Virus record (IMG/VR): IMGVR_UViG_3300032006_002038
Span: 1 to 25,667 of that record
DNA length: 25,667 nucleotides
Reading direction: 5' to 3' (one strand)
Source of the DNA: a virus
Each line of letters begins with the position of its first letter. Within the stretch, counting starts at the first letter, position 1. The translations under genes were made by a program, and so were the position numbers. Of this stretch, positions 1-6,163 are shown piece by piece. The notes under the pieces were generated by a model. It had not been told where the DNA came from and did no database searches. It saw nothing but the letters and a program-made list of their open reading frames with translations.

Positions 1-25
1 TCGAATCCCTGGAGGAAAACAAATA

Positions 26-247
26 ATGGTATACTGTGATTTCTGCGGAACCTGCATTATGGCGGGTCAGGGTGATCCTGATGGAACTGGCTACGTTACC
101 CTCACCACTCCACCGCTGAAGATGTCATTCCAACGGGCCAAGGTGGCACAAATCCTACACATGTGCAACGCTTGCATGTGCCGTGCAATCGATGACCGTT
201 ACTCGGACTATGCCGATCCTCCAGTAGAACGGGGGCAAGGACATTGA
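26..247 (+). CDS. Small Cys-rich hypothetical protein (putative zinc-binding)
   Basis: A 73-residue protein that I do not recognise. A GGAGG Shine-Dalgarno sequence at 11-15 precedes the ATG. Two cysteine pairs, CDFC near residues 4-7 followed by a further Cys at 10, and CNAC near 47-50 with another Cys shortly after, are spaced as in a small zinc ribbon or knuckle, so metal binding is plausible. Nothing else in it points to a function. Its stop overlaps the TTG start of the next gene, which suggests translational coupling in a run of small phage genes. A role as a small regulatory or host-interaction protein would fit, but that is a guess. Confidence 0.55.
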   Translation: MVYCDFCGTCIMAGQGDPDGTGYVTLTTPPLKMSFQRAKVAQILHMCNACMCRAIDDRYSDYADPPVERGQGH

Positions 248-423
248 GTAAAATCGGAGAGAAGATCCTACGAGACATGCGTGACACCCTACAAGAGGAG
301 CAGAGAGCCCGAGACCTGCAAAAGGACTACGATGCTAAGGTGAAGGAGATGCGCGACCTCTTGGAGGAAGTCGGAAAGATCCTTAATAGTGACCCCAACG
401 ACGAAGGGAAGGAGGAACGATGA
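244..423 (+). CDS. Small charged coiled-coil-like hypothetical protein (TTG start)
   Basis: A 59-residue protein not recognised as any family. It starts with TTG, overlapping the stop of the upstream gene as TTGA, with a purine-rich GGGGGCAAGG stretch just upstream as the likely ribosome binding site. The product is very rich in Lys, Arg, Glu and Asp with regularly spaced Leu, Ile and Val, so it is probably almost entirely alpha-helical and may form a coiled coil. Its stop overlaps the next start as ATGA. The gene call rests on tight overlaps with both neighbours and an uninterrupted frame. The start codon is less certain than the frame. Confidence 0.5.
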   Translation: MSKIGEKILRDMRDTLQEEQRARDLQKDYDAKVKEMRDLLEEVGKILNSDPNDEGKEER

Positions 424-596
424 GCCAGAACACAACAACAGTAATTCTCACCAAGCAGGCTGACAAGAAATACAGCGTGAAATGTGAAGAGGACGTGGCT
501 GGGAAAGGAGCAGCACGCGTACTCGGTACCGTTTACATCCAAAAGTGGTTCGCCGAAGATGCACAATCATTCGAAGTGACCATCACCCGGAAATAA
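420..596 (+). CDS. Small hypothetical protein
   Basis: A 58-residue protein of unknown function. The ATG overlaps the upstream stop as ATGA, and the AAGGAGGAACG just before it is a strong Shine-Dalgarno sequence. The protein looks like a small beta-rich domain: alternating hydrophobic and polar residues at the start (TVILTK), middle (RVLGTVYIQKW) and end (FEVTITRK). No membrane segment or cysteine motif is visible. It is the last gene of a three-gene overlapping run, and the intergenic region after it carries a strong promoter for the following unit. Confidence 0.55.
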   Translation: MSQNTTTVILTKQADKKYSVKCEEDVAGKGAARVLGTVYIQKWFAEDAQSFEVTITRK

Positions 597-623
597 AGGT
601 ACCGGCTTTGCGACAATACGTCC

Positions 624-652
624 TTGAAAATAGGACAGGAGTGTGATATAAT
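624..652 (+). promoter_or_regulatory. Near-consensus sigma70 promoter with extended -10
   Basis: TTGAAA at 624-629 is followed by exactly 17 bases and then TATAAT at 647-652, with TG at 644-645 giving an extended -10 element. This is the best promoter visible in the window and predicts transcription starting near 659. It reads rightward into the small gene at 717 and towards the terminator at 1066-1145. It implies that the host's housekeeping RNA polymerase transcribes this unit. Confidence 0.85.
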
Positions 653-683
653 AATACATCAGTGGGACGAAGAGTTCGTAACA

Positions 684-699
684 GGAGGTAAGAACCTCC
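684..699 (+). promoter_or_regulatory. Leader hairpin containing a decoy or sequestered Shine-Dalgarno
   Basis: In the leader made from the promoter at 624-652, GGAGGT (684-689) and ACCTCC (694-699) form a perfect 6-bp stem with an AAGA loop. The stem hides a perfect anti-16S sequence 33 bases before the ATG at 717, too far away to serve that start. The actual ribosome binding site is probably GGAAAGG at 700-706, immediately after the hairpin. The stem could stabilise the 5' end of the mRNA or modulate ribosome loading. Confidence 0.5.
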
Positions 700-716
700 G
701 GAAAGGTAGAACGGAT

Positions 717-1055
717 ATGGATGATATCCTAAGTGCAGTCGAAAACGAGGCAGCAGCGCTGTCCGATGCGGACATTCAGGCACAGCTTGAAGGTCTGATG
801 AAGCAGAAAAAGGCTCAGGCTGAGCGTCAGAAGGAGTACAACAGTTCTCCTGAGGCGAAGGCAAAACGGGCTGAGTACAACAAACTCCGCGCGCAGGATC
901 CTGAAGTCGTTGCAAAGCGTAAGGAGTACCAACAGCGTCCTGAAACCAAGGAACGCAACAAGCTGTATCGGCAGAAACGTGCCGCGGAACAGAAAGCCAT
1001 CCTCGCTGAGGCGGCCAAGCGCGGCATTACCTTAGAGTCCCTTCAAGGACAATAA
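717..1055 (+). CDS. Highly charged helical repeat protein (putative nucleic-acid binding)
   Basis: A 112-residue protein. I chose the ATG at 717, preceded by GGAAAGG, because an in-frame TTG at 624 lies inside the promoter and upstream of the predicted transcript start. Residues 38-88 hold degenerate repeats built on an EY-x(n)-PE-x-K-x-K pattern: KEYNSSPEAKAKR, AEYNKLRAQDPEVVAKR and KEYQQRPETKERNK. Similar tandem repeats occur in some phage HNH or DNA-binding proteins (from memory). Here there is no HNH motif, only the basic helical repeats, so DNA or RNA binding is the likeliest role. The gene has its own strong promoter and terminator, suggesting high expression independent of its neighbours. 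Confidence 0.65.
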   Translation: MDDILSAVENEAAALSDADIQAQLEGLMKQKKAQAERQKEYNSSPEAKAKRAEYNKLRAQDPEVVAKRKEYQQRPETKERNKLYRQKRAAEQKAILAEAAKRGITLESLQGQ

Positions 1056-1065
1056 GGTAACCTTC

Positions 1066-1145
1066 GGGGGATCAGCCACCCGTTAGGAGTCTTCAGGCTC
1101 TCGATGCCTGTCCGCTCTGAGAGTCGCTGGTCCCCCATCTTTTTT
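1066..1145 (+). terminator. Rho-independent terminator with internal secondary structure
   Basis: GGGGGATCAGC at 1066-1076 pairs with GCTGGTCCCCC at 1126-1136 (11 bp, one G-T wobble) and is followed by TTTTTT at 1140-1145. The 49-base interior is itself structured: CAGGC (1094-1098) and GCCTG (1106-1110) form a 5-bp hairpin with a 7-base loop, and CTC-TGA-GAG sits at 1115-1123. The multi-branched top is larger than a simple terminator needs. It separates the small charged gene from the queC operon. Confidence 0.8.
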
Positions 1146-1180
1146 CCGGTTACTTGACCTTGAACTTCAAGGAGAATCGT

Positions 1181-1903
1181 ATGAACGATCAGTACATGGA
1201 CGTGAAACCGAGCAACATAAAACCTCCATATGCAGGAGCCAAGGCTGTTGTACTCCTTAGTGGTGGCATGGACAGCACTACTCTCCTCTACAATGTCCTG
1301 TCGAACGGATACAAGGCCCACGCGCTCGGCTTTGACTACGGACAGCGACACCTGAAAGAACTAGCAGCCGCACAGAAGATCGCAACAAAGGCACGTACAC
1401 CATTCAAGCTCATCAGTCTTGCCTCAGTTCACGACAACATCCTTTCTCATGCCGGCAGCTCTCAGACCAACGAATCCGTTAGAGTACCCCACGGACGCTA
1501 CGACGACGAAAGCATGAAACAGACCGTCGTACCCAACCGTAACATGATGATGCTGAGCATCGCTACCTCGTATGCAATCGTGCTCAAAGCGGACATAGTC
1601 GCCTATGCAGCTCATCATGGTGACCACGCTATCTATCCTGACTGCCGTCACGAGTTCATGGAATCCATACATGCGACAATGCGTATCTGTGACTGGCACC
1701 CAGTATCCCTTTATGCTCCGTTCCGTGAGATGCGTAAGGAAAACATTGCACATCACGGAAAAGCTCTCGGCGTGCCCTTCGACCTTACATGGTCCTGCTA
1801 CGAAGGCAACGACATTCACTGTGGCAGGTGCGGCACGTGCGTAGAACGCAAAGAGGCCTTCGTTCTTTCCGATGTGCCTGATCCTACGGAATACGCAGCA
1901 TGA
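1181..1903 (+). CDS. queC: 7-cyano-7-deazaguanine (preQ0) synthase QueC
   Basis: QueC converts 7-carboxy-7-deazaguanine to preQ0 using ATP and ammonia, the last step of preQ0 synthesis. The PP-loop ATP pyrophosphatase motif SGGMDS lies at residues 27-32, followed by PNRN at 118-121. The zinc site is complete: C206, C214, C217 and C220 in a C-x7-CGRCGTC arrangement. At 240 residues it has normal bacterial length. The ATG at 1181 has AAGGAG six bases upstream; an upstream in-frame TTG at 1154 lacks a site. It opens the gene run after the terminator and overlaps the next gene as ATGA. It lies about 6.5 kb from queD, queE and folE, so the pathway genes are dispersed. There is no fused amidotransferase domain as in Gat-QueC proteins. 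Confidence 0.95.
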   Translation: MNDQYMDVKPSNIKPPYAGAKAVVLLSGGMDSTTLLYNVLSNGYKAHALGFDYGQRHLKELAAAQKIATKARTPFKLISLASVHDNILSHAGSSQTNESVRVPHGRYDDESMKQTVVPNRNMMMLSIATSYAIVLKADIVAYAAHHGDHAIYPDCRHEFMESIHATMRICDWHPVSLYAPFREMRKENIAHHGKALGVPFDLTWSCYEGNDIHCGRCGTCVERKEAFVLSDVPDPTEYAA

Positions 1904-2556
1904 CTATCTCCAGACAGGAATACAACGAACTCCGCGAACACCTCCGAGACAGACCGGACATCTGGACGGAGCTTCCCAACGGTCTCTGGGCTCGTTCTGT
2001 TGACGATGTTCCACAGCTTGCTCTCGTCCTGACTCCGAAGAACGGCACAGTAGATCTTCGCGTCGTGCCGAGTGGTTGGGACGACGATGAATGCACCAAG
2101 TACATCGAAAACCTGCTTGCCCACTGGACTAGCTACGGACAACGCCTTCGCATCCAGAAGTTCTTGGAAGGTATCGTCGAGGGCACCGCAGCTGACACAG
2201 CACATCAACTCATTCGCATCCTTCACTCGGACAGCTGGGATCCTGAAAATGCCCCTTTCCAACTCAGTCTTCCAGCGGACATTGCAGGACCAGATGTCAA
2301 GACCGAAGACCTGCCAAAGCTTCTCCACTTTCCTCTTGTAGGAGGAGGATGGCTACGACTCGCTCCGCAAACTACAGCATTCCACGTAACCGTCTCTGTG
2401 CCTCTTCACAAAGACTACGGCGGCGGTTACGCATCGCATCTTACAGGCTATGTTCGGCCTTCCGACGGACGCATCAGACAAGCAGCAGCAATGCTGTCCG
2501 GAAAAGAAATCGCACCCGAAGAGGAATCAACACAACTACCTTTACCCATTGAATAG
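1900..2556 (+). CDS. Hypothetical protein with C-terminal sliding-clamp-binding-like motif
   Basis: A 218-residue protein that I do not recognise. It overlaps queC as ATGA. The body is mixed alpha/beta without cysteines, obvious catalytic motifs or membrane segments. An acidic, flexible tail (residues about 203-212) leads to QLPLPIE at the extreme C-terminus, which resembles the bacterial beta-clamp-binding hexapeptide QLxLPL in both sequence and placement. If real, the protein would be recruited to the host sliding clamp, in keeping with its neighbour, the Cas4-like nuclease. The motif is short and could be chance. No biochemical function can be assigned. Confidence 0.7.
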   Translation: MTISRQEYNELREHLRDRPDIWTELPNGLWARSVDDVPQLALVLTPKNGTVDLRVVPSGWDDDECTKYIENLLAHWTSYGQRLRIQKFLEGIVEGTAADTAHQLIRILHSDSWDPENAPFQLSLPADIAGPDVKTEDLPKLLHFPLVGGGWLRLAPQTTAFHVTVSVPLHKDYGGGYASHLTGYVRPSDGRIRQAAAMLSGKEIAPEEESTQLPLPIE

Positions 2557-2565
2557 GAGAAACGT

Positions 2566-3558
2566 ATGGCTGAGAACCCTAGTTCAGATCCCATAATCCC
2601 GAAAGACAGAATCGTCCTTCGGCAGTCCGCGATCAAAGAGTACCAAAACTGCAAACGTCTCTACGGTTGGTCCCGATTACAAGGCCTACAGCCTGAAGGT
2701 CGACGTCCAGCTCTTGCAATAGGCACCGCAATCCATCATGGCCTGGCAGAGATCTTTTCAGGTACCGAAACCAGGGCCGCCACGAACGAGGCTGTGGAAA
2801 AGTTCAAAGAAGAAATGGGTCCTGCTGCACTCCCAGGCGAAGCCACAATACTAGTAGATGGTGAAGACCTAATCCGGAGAATGCTTCCGGCATACACTTC
2901 ACACTGGGAGAACATGGGTGACCTTTTCTCTCCCCTCGGCATCGAAGTCGAGTTCTTCGTGGAAGTCGGTGAAGCCACCGGAGTGTTCATTCGGGGCCGA
3001 GTTGACAACATAAACAGCATGAAAGGTGGTCTCTGGCTCGTTGATCACAAAACGATAGGACGCAACGATCCTCGTGACCGTCTCAAATACGAGATGGATG
3101 CACAACCTACCACCTACATCTACGGCCTCACGAAACAGCTCTCCACAGAAAGCATGGGACGTGGAGGCAAACCAGTCATCGTTCGAGGCCTAATCGTTGA
3201 CTGGCTCATCAAGACCAAAACTCCACAGTTCGAACGTGAGGCATTCTCTCGCACCGTTCCTGAACTACGTGAATGGGAATCCGAAACGATCGAAATCGGA
3301 CAGGAGATCCTTGCCAGGTTCGCACGAGTACGTGACGGCGAAGATTGGAAAACGGTCTTCTACAAGAACACGGATCACTGCTTCCGCTTCGGAACGTGTC
3401 AGTTCAGGGACCTTTGCCTGGAAGACACGGAAGCACGGCGAAGCATGTTCATCCAACGCCCGCCTGACTATGTCGACGAGGCACAACAGGCTCTGAACAC
3501 CGGCAACGACTTTGACATCACGAACTCACAGTTCTCTCCACAGGCAGACACGGAATGA
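2566..3558 (+). CDS. Cas4/RecB-like PD-(D/E)XK nuclease with 4Fe-4S cluster
   Basis: A 330-residue exonuclease-like protein, probably acting in phage recombination or DNA end processing. The nuclease core shows GTAIHHGL (His 57/58), GRVD (D147), VDHKT (D160, K162) and a following Q180 in QPTTYIYG, matching the RecB/Cas4 arrangement. Four cysteines, C29 in NCKR and C272, C278 and C284 in a C-x5-C-x5-C cluster near the end, match the Fe-S staple of Cas4 and AddB nucleases. The start is supported by AGGAG upstream. No CRISPR array or cas1/cas2 gene is present, so this is a phage recombination or replication nuclease rather than CRISPR adaptation. Together with the downstream Sak4-like ATPase and DUF669-like SSB it makes a plausible recombination set. 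Confidence 0.85.
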   Translation: MAENPSSDPIIPKDRIVLRQSAIKEYQNCKRLYGWSRLQGLQPEGRRPALAIGTAIHHGLAEIFSGTETRAATNEAVEKFKEEMGPAALPGEATILVDGEDLIRRMLPAYTSHWENMGDLFSPLGIEVEFFVEVGEATGVFIRGRVDNINSMKGGLWLVDHKTIGRNDPRDRLKYEMDAQPTTYIYGLTKQLSTESMGRGGKPVIVRGLIVDWLIKTKTPQFEREAFSRTVPELREWESETIEIGQEILARFARVRDGEDWKTVFYKNTDHCFRFGTCQFRDLCLEDTEARRSMFIQRPPDYVDEAQQALNTGNDFDITNSQFSPQADTE

Positions 3559-3821
3559 CCTACGTTCGTCTCCTACAAGGGAATCTCTTGATCGTCAAGG
3601 ACCCTGATACCACAATGCACAAGGGCCTGCATCTTCCTGACATCAGAAAGGTGCGGGCTATGACTGGAAAGGTTCTCATGCATGAACAAGGCTGGCTCGA
3701 AGACATGAAGGGGAAACGCATTGTCTACGCCAAGTTCTCCGAGAAACCTTTCCCAATAGGTGAAGCACCCCTCTTCACCATAACTGAGGACTCTGTGATG
3801 GCAGTCCTCGATGAGGAGTAG
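3555..3821 (+). CDS. GroES-like (Cpn10) co-chaperonin homologue
   Basis: An 88-residue protein with the layout of a GroES subunit. An N-terminal strand with LLIVKDP matches the first strand of Cpn10, and KGLHLPD falls where GroES has its mobile loop and GGIVL segment. GKVL, KGKRIVYAKF and the terminal ITEDSVMAVLDE correspond to GEVL, the VGDIVIF strand and the SESDILAIVE end of GroES. At 88 residues it is close to normal length. Its probable role is to cap the host GroEL chamber, as T4 gp31 does for its capsid protein. The start overlaps the nuclease stop as ATGA. The mobile-loop sequence is divergent, so which GroEL it binds cannot be judged. Confidence 0.72.
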   Translation: MTYVRLLQGNLLIVKDPDTTMHKGLHLPDIRKVRAMTGKVLMHEQGWLEDMKGKRIVYAKFSEKPFPIGEAPLFTITEDSVMAVLDEE

Positions 3822-3824
3822 CAC

Positions 3825-3992
3825 ATGACTGGACAAGACCTGATTGACACCTTCAAGGAGTTCATAACGGACGAATTGAAGAGCGAGACTGGCAACGACC
3901 TACAAATTACAGAAGAGCGTGCCCGTGAACTGATCTCCGATGCTGAAGATCATCTCATTGACTCTCTCGAAGACTCCGGAGCAGACTTTTAA
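3825..3992 (+). CDS. Small acidic hypothetical protein
   Basis: A 55-residue, strongly acidic protein (Asp and Glu abundant, almost no aromatic residues) that is probably helical throughout. GAGGAG at 3813-3818 is a good Shine-Dalgarno sequence for the ATG. The stop TAA shares its last base with the following ATG (TAATG), typical of coupled phage genes. The family is unknown. Its acidity and size recall small phage inhibitor or DNA-mimic proteins, but nothing specific supports that. Confidence 0.6.
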   Translation: MTGQDLIDTFKEFITDELKSETGNDLQITEERARELISDAEDHLIDSLEDSGADF

Positions 3993-4207
3993 TGATCCTG
4001 TACAACCAGCATGGTAACGCATGGGCTGAATTTGCTCTAGGCATGGGTCCGGCAGGTCAGACAATGACCCTTCGCATGAAGCGGCGTGGACAATCAGAGA
4101 TCGAAGATCTGATCACCTTCTTCGTGTACGAGGACAAACTGGTCTACGGCAGCTCAAACAACAAGCCTGTAATGCCTGGCAAGGCTCTTACGAAGGAGGA
4201 AACCTAA
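3992..4207 (+). CDS. Small hypothetical protein
   Basis: A 71-residue protein of unknown function that looks like a compact beta-rich domain: strands WAEFALG, MTLRMKR, ITFFVYE and KLVYGSS. The start overlaps the previous stop by one base. The end runs directly into the TTG start of the next gene, and its last codons provide that gene's Shine-Dalgarno sequence (AAGGAGGA at 4193-4200). No cysteines or membrane segments are visible. Confidence 0.6.
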   Translation: MILYNQHGNAWAEFALGMGPAGQTMTLRMKRRGQSEIEDLITFFVYEDKLVYGSSNNKPVMPGKALTKEET

Positions 4208-4996
4208 TTGCCGAGCAGTCTCCCGAAGCTCTATCGTACAGATGAACTCGAAGCCAGCTACGCTACCGTTCTAGGCTTTGGTCCGGCAGGGGCAGGCAAG
4301 ACGTATTCAATACGCTCTTGTCCCAAACCTCTGATCCTTGCCACAGAACTTGGCGAGACGAAGGGATTCCTGTCACTACAGGATCTCCACCTTCCCTTCA
4401 TCCCAATCGGTTCTCACGACGATCTCGTGTCCGTGATTGCCGAGCTCAACAGTACTCCTGGAGAATGTTCCTACGAGGGAGAGAACTTTGAAACCATCGT
4501 TCTCGACAGCATCACGCATCTCGGTGAGATGTACCTCGAACAGTTCATGAAGATCAAAGGCTGGAAAGACCTGCACGGAGCCGATGCTCGAGGTAAAGAT
4601 CCTCGACAAGCCTATGGCTATCTCTCCGAGAAAGGTCGACAGGCTTACAAGCTTCTCTTCAGTGTTCATGCTCACCTCTACATCATCGCAAGGGAAGGCC
4701 TGCTGCAGGTCGGTGATGGAAAAGAGGCTACCTACTTCCCTGTCCCCGAGCTTCCAGGACAACGCTTACCACGCGAACTTCCTGGATGGCCCGATGCCTC
4801 GGTTCGTCTTGCCCGAAAATCCGCTAAGCACGTGCTGCTTACCACAGGAGAAGAAGGCGCGCCGTGTCGTGTACGTAGTCCGGAAGGGGCTCCAAAGCTT
4901 GCATCGCGTTGTCGACCTAACGTAGGTGCGTTAATGCGTTACATGTGTGGAGACCATTCCGCGGCGGATGATCTTGATCTGAAGAAGGCAGTATGA
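4208..4996 (+). CDS. Sak4-like RecA-fold ATPase (AAA_24 type; putative recombinase)
   Basis: A 262-residue P-loop ATPase. Walker A is GPAGAGKT at residues 25-32, and a Walker B-like TIVLDSITHL carries D100. Length, the N-terminal position of the P-loop and the phage context match the Sak4/AAA_24 group of small RecA-related proteins that promote single-strand annealing or strand exchange. The start is TTG with AAGGAGGA seven bases upstream; no better in-frame ATG is close. Two genes downstream lies a DUF669-like SSB, a frequent partner of such ATPases, and upstream is a Cas4-like nuclease. A role in replication-linked ATP hydrolysis rather than recombination remains possible. Confidence 0.78.
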   Translation: MPSSLPKLYRTDELEASYATVLGFGPAGAGKTYSIRSCPKPLILATELGETKGFLSLQDLHLPFIPIGSHDDLVSVIAELNSTPGECSYEGENFETIVLDSITHLGEMYLEQFMKIKGWKDLHGADARGKDPRQAYGYLSEKGRQAYKLLFSVHAHLYIIAREGLLQVGDGKEATYFPVPELPGQRLPRELPGWPDASVRLARKSAKHVLLTTGEEGAPCRVRSPEGAPKLASRCRPNVGALMRYMCGDHSAADDLDLKKAV

Positions 4997-5112
4997 CGAA
5001 ACACGCTTGGTACATTGGCAGCTTCGTCGTGATCTACACGCTCGTTCACCGCATAGAAGTATTTGTTCTTCTGTGCATTCTAGGCTTCCTCTTTTGGGAG
5101 CTGACTGACTAG
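4993..5112 (+). CDS. Very small membrane protein
   Basis: A 39-residue protein whose ATG overlaps the ATPase stop as ATGA. Residues 6-18 and 22-36 are strongly hydrophobic, separated by a short HRIE stretch, so it is either one long membrane helix or a tight two-helix hairpin. The family is unknown. Such micro-membrane proteins in phage early regions may be inhibitors, accessory lysis proteins or superinfection factors; the sequence does not decide. Confidence 0.55.
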   Translation: MTKHAWYIGSFVVIYTLVHRIEVFVLLCILGFLFWELTD

Positions 5113-5126
5113 GAGGTCAGTAACTC

Positions 5127-5525
5127 ATGGTACAAATCCCCAACGCAGTACCCGTCGAAGAAATGAAAGGTAACGAACCCGTTCCTGAAGGTCGTTACAA
5201 CCTACGTTGCGAAAAGGCTGAGTTCGTCGCAAAGGGTAAACAGGCCACAAGCAAAGACCCCTACGCATCTTGCCAATTCGTGATCACAGGACCTGAAGAC
5301 CAGGAGTCGTACATTGGTCGTAAGGTCTTCGCTAACCTCATGCTTGCAGGGCGTGGAATGTTCCTTACCAAGGGCTTCCTGACCGGCAGTGGCGAGGACA
5401 GCTCCTTCATCCTGGAAGACACTGACCAGCTTGAAGGTCGTGAAGCAGGTGCCACTGTTCTGATCGAAAAGCGTGAAGGTTACGACGACCGTAACCGGAT
5501 CAAACAGTTCGGACAGTTGCTCTAA
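5127..5525 (+). CDS. DUF669-like single-stranded DNA-binding protein
   Basis: A 132-residue protein with the pattern of the phage DUF669-type SSB family: an N-terminal acidic stretch, then PEGRYNLRCEKAEFVAKGK, a strand pattern SCQFVITG, then GRKVFANLML, and a final strand ATVLIEKREGYDDRNRIKQF. This is an OB-fold-like arrangement in a protein of the expected length. It would coat single-stranded DNA during replication and recombination, working with the Sak4-like ATPase just upstream. It differs from bacterial SSB in lacking an acidic C-terminal tip. AGGAGG in 5111-5116 is the ribosome binding site. A long structured inverted repeat follows directly after its stop. Confidence 0.68.
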   Translation: MVQIPNAVPVEEMKGNEPVPEGRYNLRCEKAEFVAKGKQATSKDPYASCQFVITGPEDQESYIGRKVFANLMLAGRGMFLTKGFLTGSGEDSSFILEDTDQLEGREAGATVLIEKREGYDDRNRIKQFGQLL

Positions 5526-5531
5526 CAGTTA

Positions 5532-5621
5532 GGGATGGATGTCCCGTTCTAGGGTGAGCGTCTTGCCAAGAATTGCCCATTCTACGGGATGCTCTGCGGG
5601 ACATCCATTCCCCCTTAGGGG
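5532..5621. promoter_or_regulatory. Long structured inverted repeat (candidate regulatory RNA or replication signal)
   Basis: Left arm 5532-5546 pairs with right arm 5597-5612: 12 perfect base pairs (5535-5546 with 5597-5608), one bulged T at 5609, then three more G-C pairs. The interior contains a smaller nested hairpin: GGGT 5552-5555 pairs with GCCC 5575-5578, enclosing TCTT-GCC-AAGA at 5561-5571. A second small hairpin CCCC-TTA-GGGG (5611-5621) shares bases with the end of the long stem, so the two could be alternative folds. That second hairpin holds the GGGGAG upstream of the ATG at 5631. No T-run follows, so it is not a simple terminator. A translational switch, an sRNA, an RNA-processing site or an origin are all possible. 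Confidence 0.6.
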
Positions 5622-5630
5622 AGATACCGT

Positions 5631-5993
5631 ATGAAACACACTCTTCCAGGTGGTGCGACTCGATCCGAACGTGCACCAGATCACACCCTCGTTCCTACAG
5701 AGGGCCTACGGTGCATAGTAGACCGTTTCGAACTCGGTCGGGAAACACATGGAGCTTGGCAGTGGCTGAGAAGCCTTGACACGCGTGAGAACGCAGAAGC
5801 ATTTTGCCATGAAGCTGTCAATCACATCCACGAGCACCTTGCTCAGATGTTAGTTGATGGAACTAAAAAGGACGATCACCTTGGTGCAATCGGCTGGGGT
5901 GTTTGTGTCCTCGCGTACGCACGTAAACAATTCGGGGACGAAGTTCTCCCCGTACAACCTAAACCGCCCACTAGGGTAGGAGGTACACAATGA
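5631..5993 (+). CDS. DUF5664-like protein (putative dATP/dGTP diphosphohydrolase-type fold)
   Basis: A 120-residue, mostly helical protein. The order LVPTEGLRCIVDRFELG, THGAWQW, then HEAVNHIHEHLAQ and DDHLGAIGWGVCVLAYA resembles the phage DUF5664 family, annotated as the N-terminal part of dATP/dGTP diphosphohydrolases related to MazG. His and Glu/Asp residues (HEHL, DDHLGAI) could bind metal. If the assignment is right it would adjust nucleotide pools during phage replication, next to the deazaguanine genes. The ATG follows the structured element at 5532-5621. Its stop overlaps the next ATG as ATGA. The family assignment is from memory of the pattern and uncertain; coding status is firm. Confidence 0.5.
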   Translation: MKHTLPGGATRSERAPDHTLVPTEGLRCIVDRFELGRETHGAWQWLRSLDTRENAEAFCHEAVNHIHEHLAQMLVDGTKKDDHLGAIGWGVCVLAYARKQFGDEVLPVQPKPPTRVGGTQ

Positions 5994-6157
5994 AAGCATG
6001 GTGGAAGTCCAAAACGTTCTGGCTTAACCTAGCGACACTCGGAATAGCATCTGCAGTGGAACAACCTAACCCAGAAGCCGTAGCACAGGTCTTGGCAGTA
6101 GCCAACATCATACTACGCTTCTTCACGAACACGGCAGTCGGACCACAAGACGGATAA
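5990..6157 (+). CDS. Small membrane protein, possibly holin-like
   Basis: A 55-residue protein with TAGGAGGT just upstream, overlapping the previous stop as ATGA. A basic and aromatic N-terminus (KAWWKSKTFW) leads into a hydrophobic stretch LNLATLGIASAV, then a short polar turn (EQPNPEA) and a second hydrophobic helix VAQVLAVANIILRFF with a short polar tail. This SKTFW...NIILRF layout is common in small phage and prophage proteins often annotated as holin or holin-like. A terminator follows. The endolysin lies about 9 kb away on the other strand, so a lysis role is plausible but not shown. Confidence 0.6.
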   Translation: MKAWWKSKTFWLNLATLGIASAVEQPNPEAVAQVLAVANIILRFFTNTAVGPQDG

Positions 6158-6163
6158 CCCTAA

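Noticed and set aside
1-20. Opening bases TCGAATCCCTG look like the T-loop and 3' side of a T-stem, as in a tRNA ending at the window edge.
   Set aside because: Only the last ~20 bases would be inside the window; the paired strands and anticodon are missing and no CCA follows. The GGAGG here is explained as the ribosome site for the gene at 26.
624-716. N-terminal extension of the charged protein starting at TTG 624.
   Set aside because: This stretch contains the -35 and -10 elements, so the transcript starts after it; the ATG at 717 has its own ribosome site.
1066-1137. tRNA gene candidate of about 71 bases.
   Set aside because: The closing stem is 11 bp, the expected T-arm and D-arm do not pair, and position 33 of the would-be anticodon loop is C. 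The following T-run fits a terminator.
1154-1180. TTG start for queC at 1154, and a possible -35 TTGACC at the same place.
   Set aside because: The ATG at 1181 has AAGGAG at ideal spacing; no acceptable -10 lies 16-18 bases after TTGACC.
2566-3558. CRISPR-Cas adaptation role for the Cas4-like gene.
   Set aside because: No repeat-spacer array and no cas1, cas2 or effector gene in the window.
5532-5621. preQ1 riboswitch in front of a phage gene.
   Set aside because: The loop and tail sequences expected for the known preQ1 classes are not recognisable by eye; kept only as an unidentified structured element.
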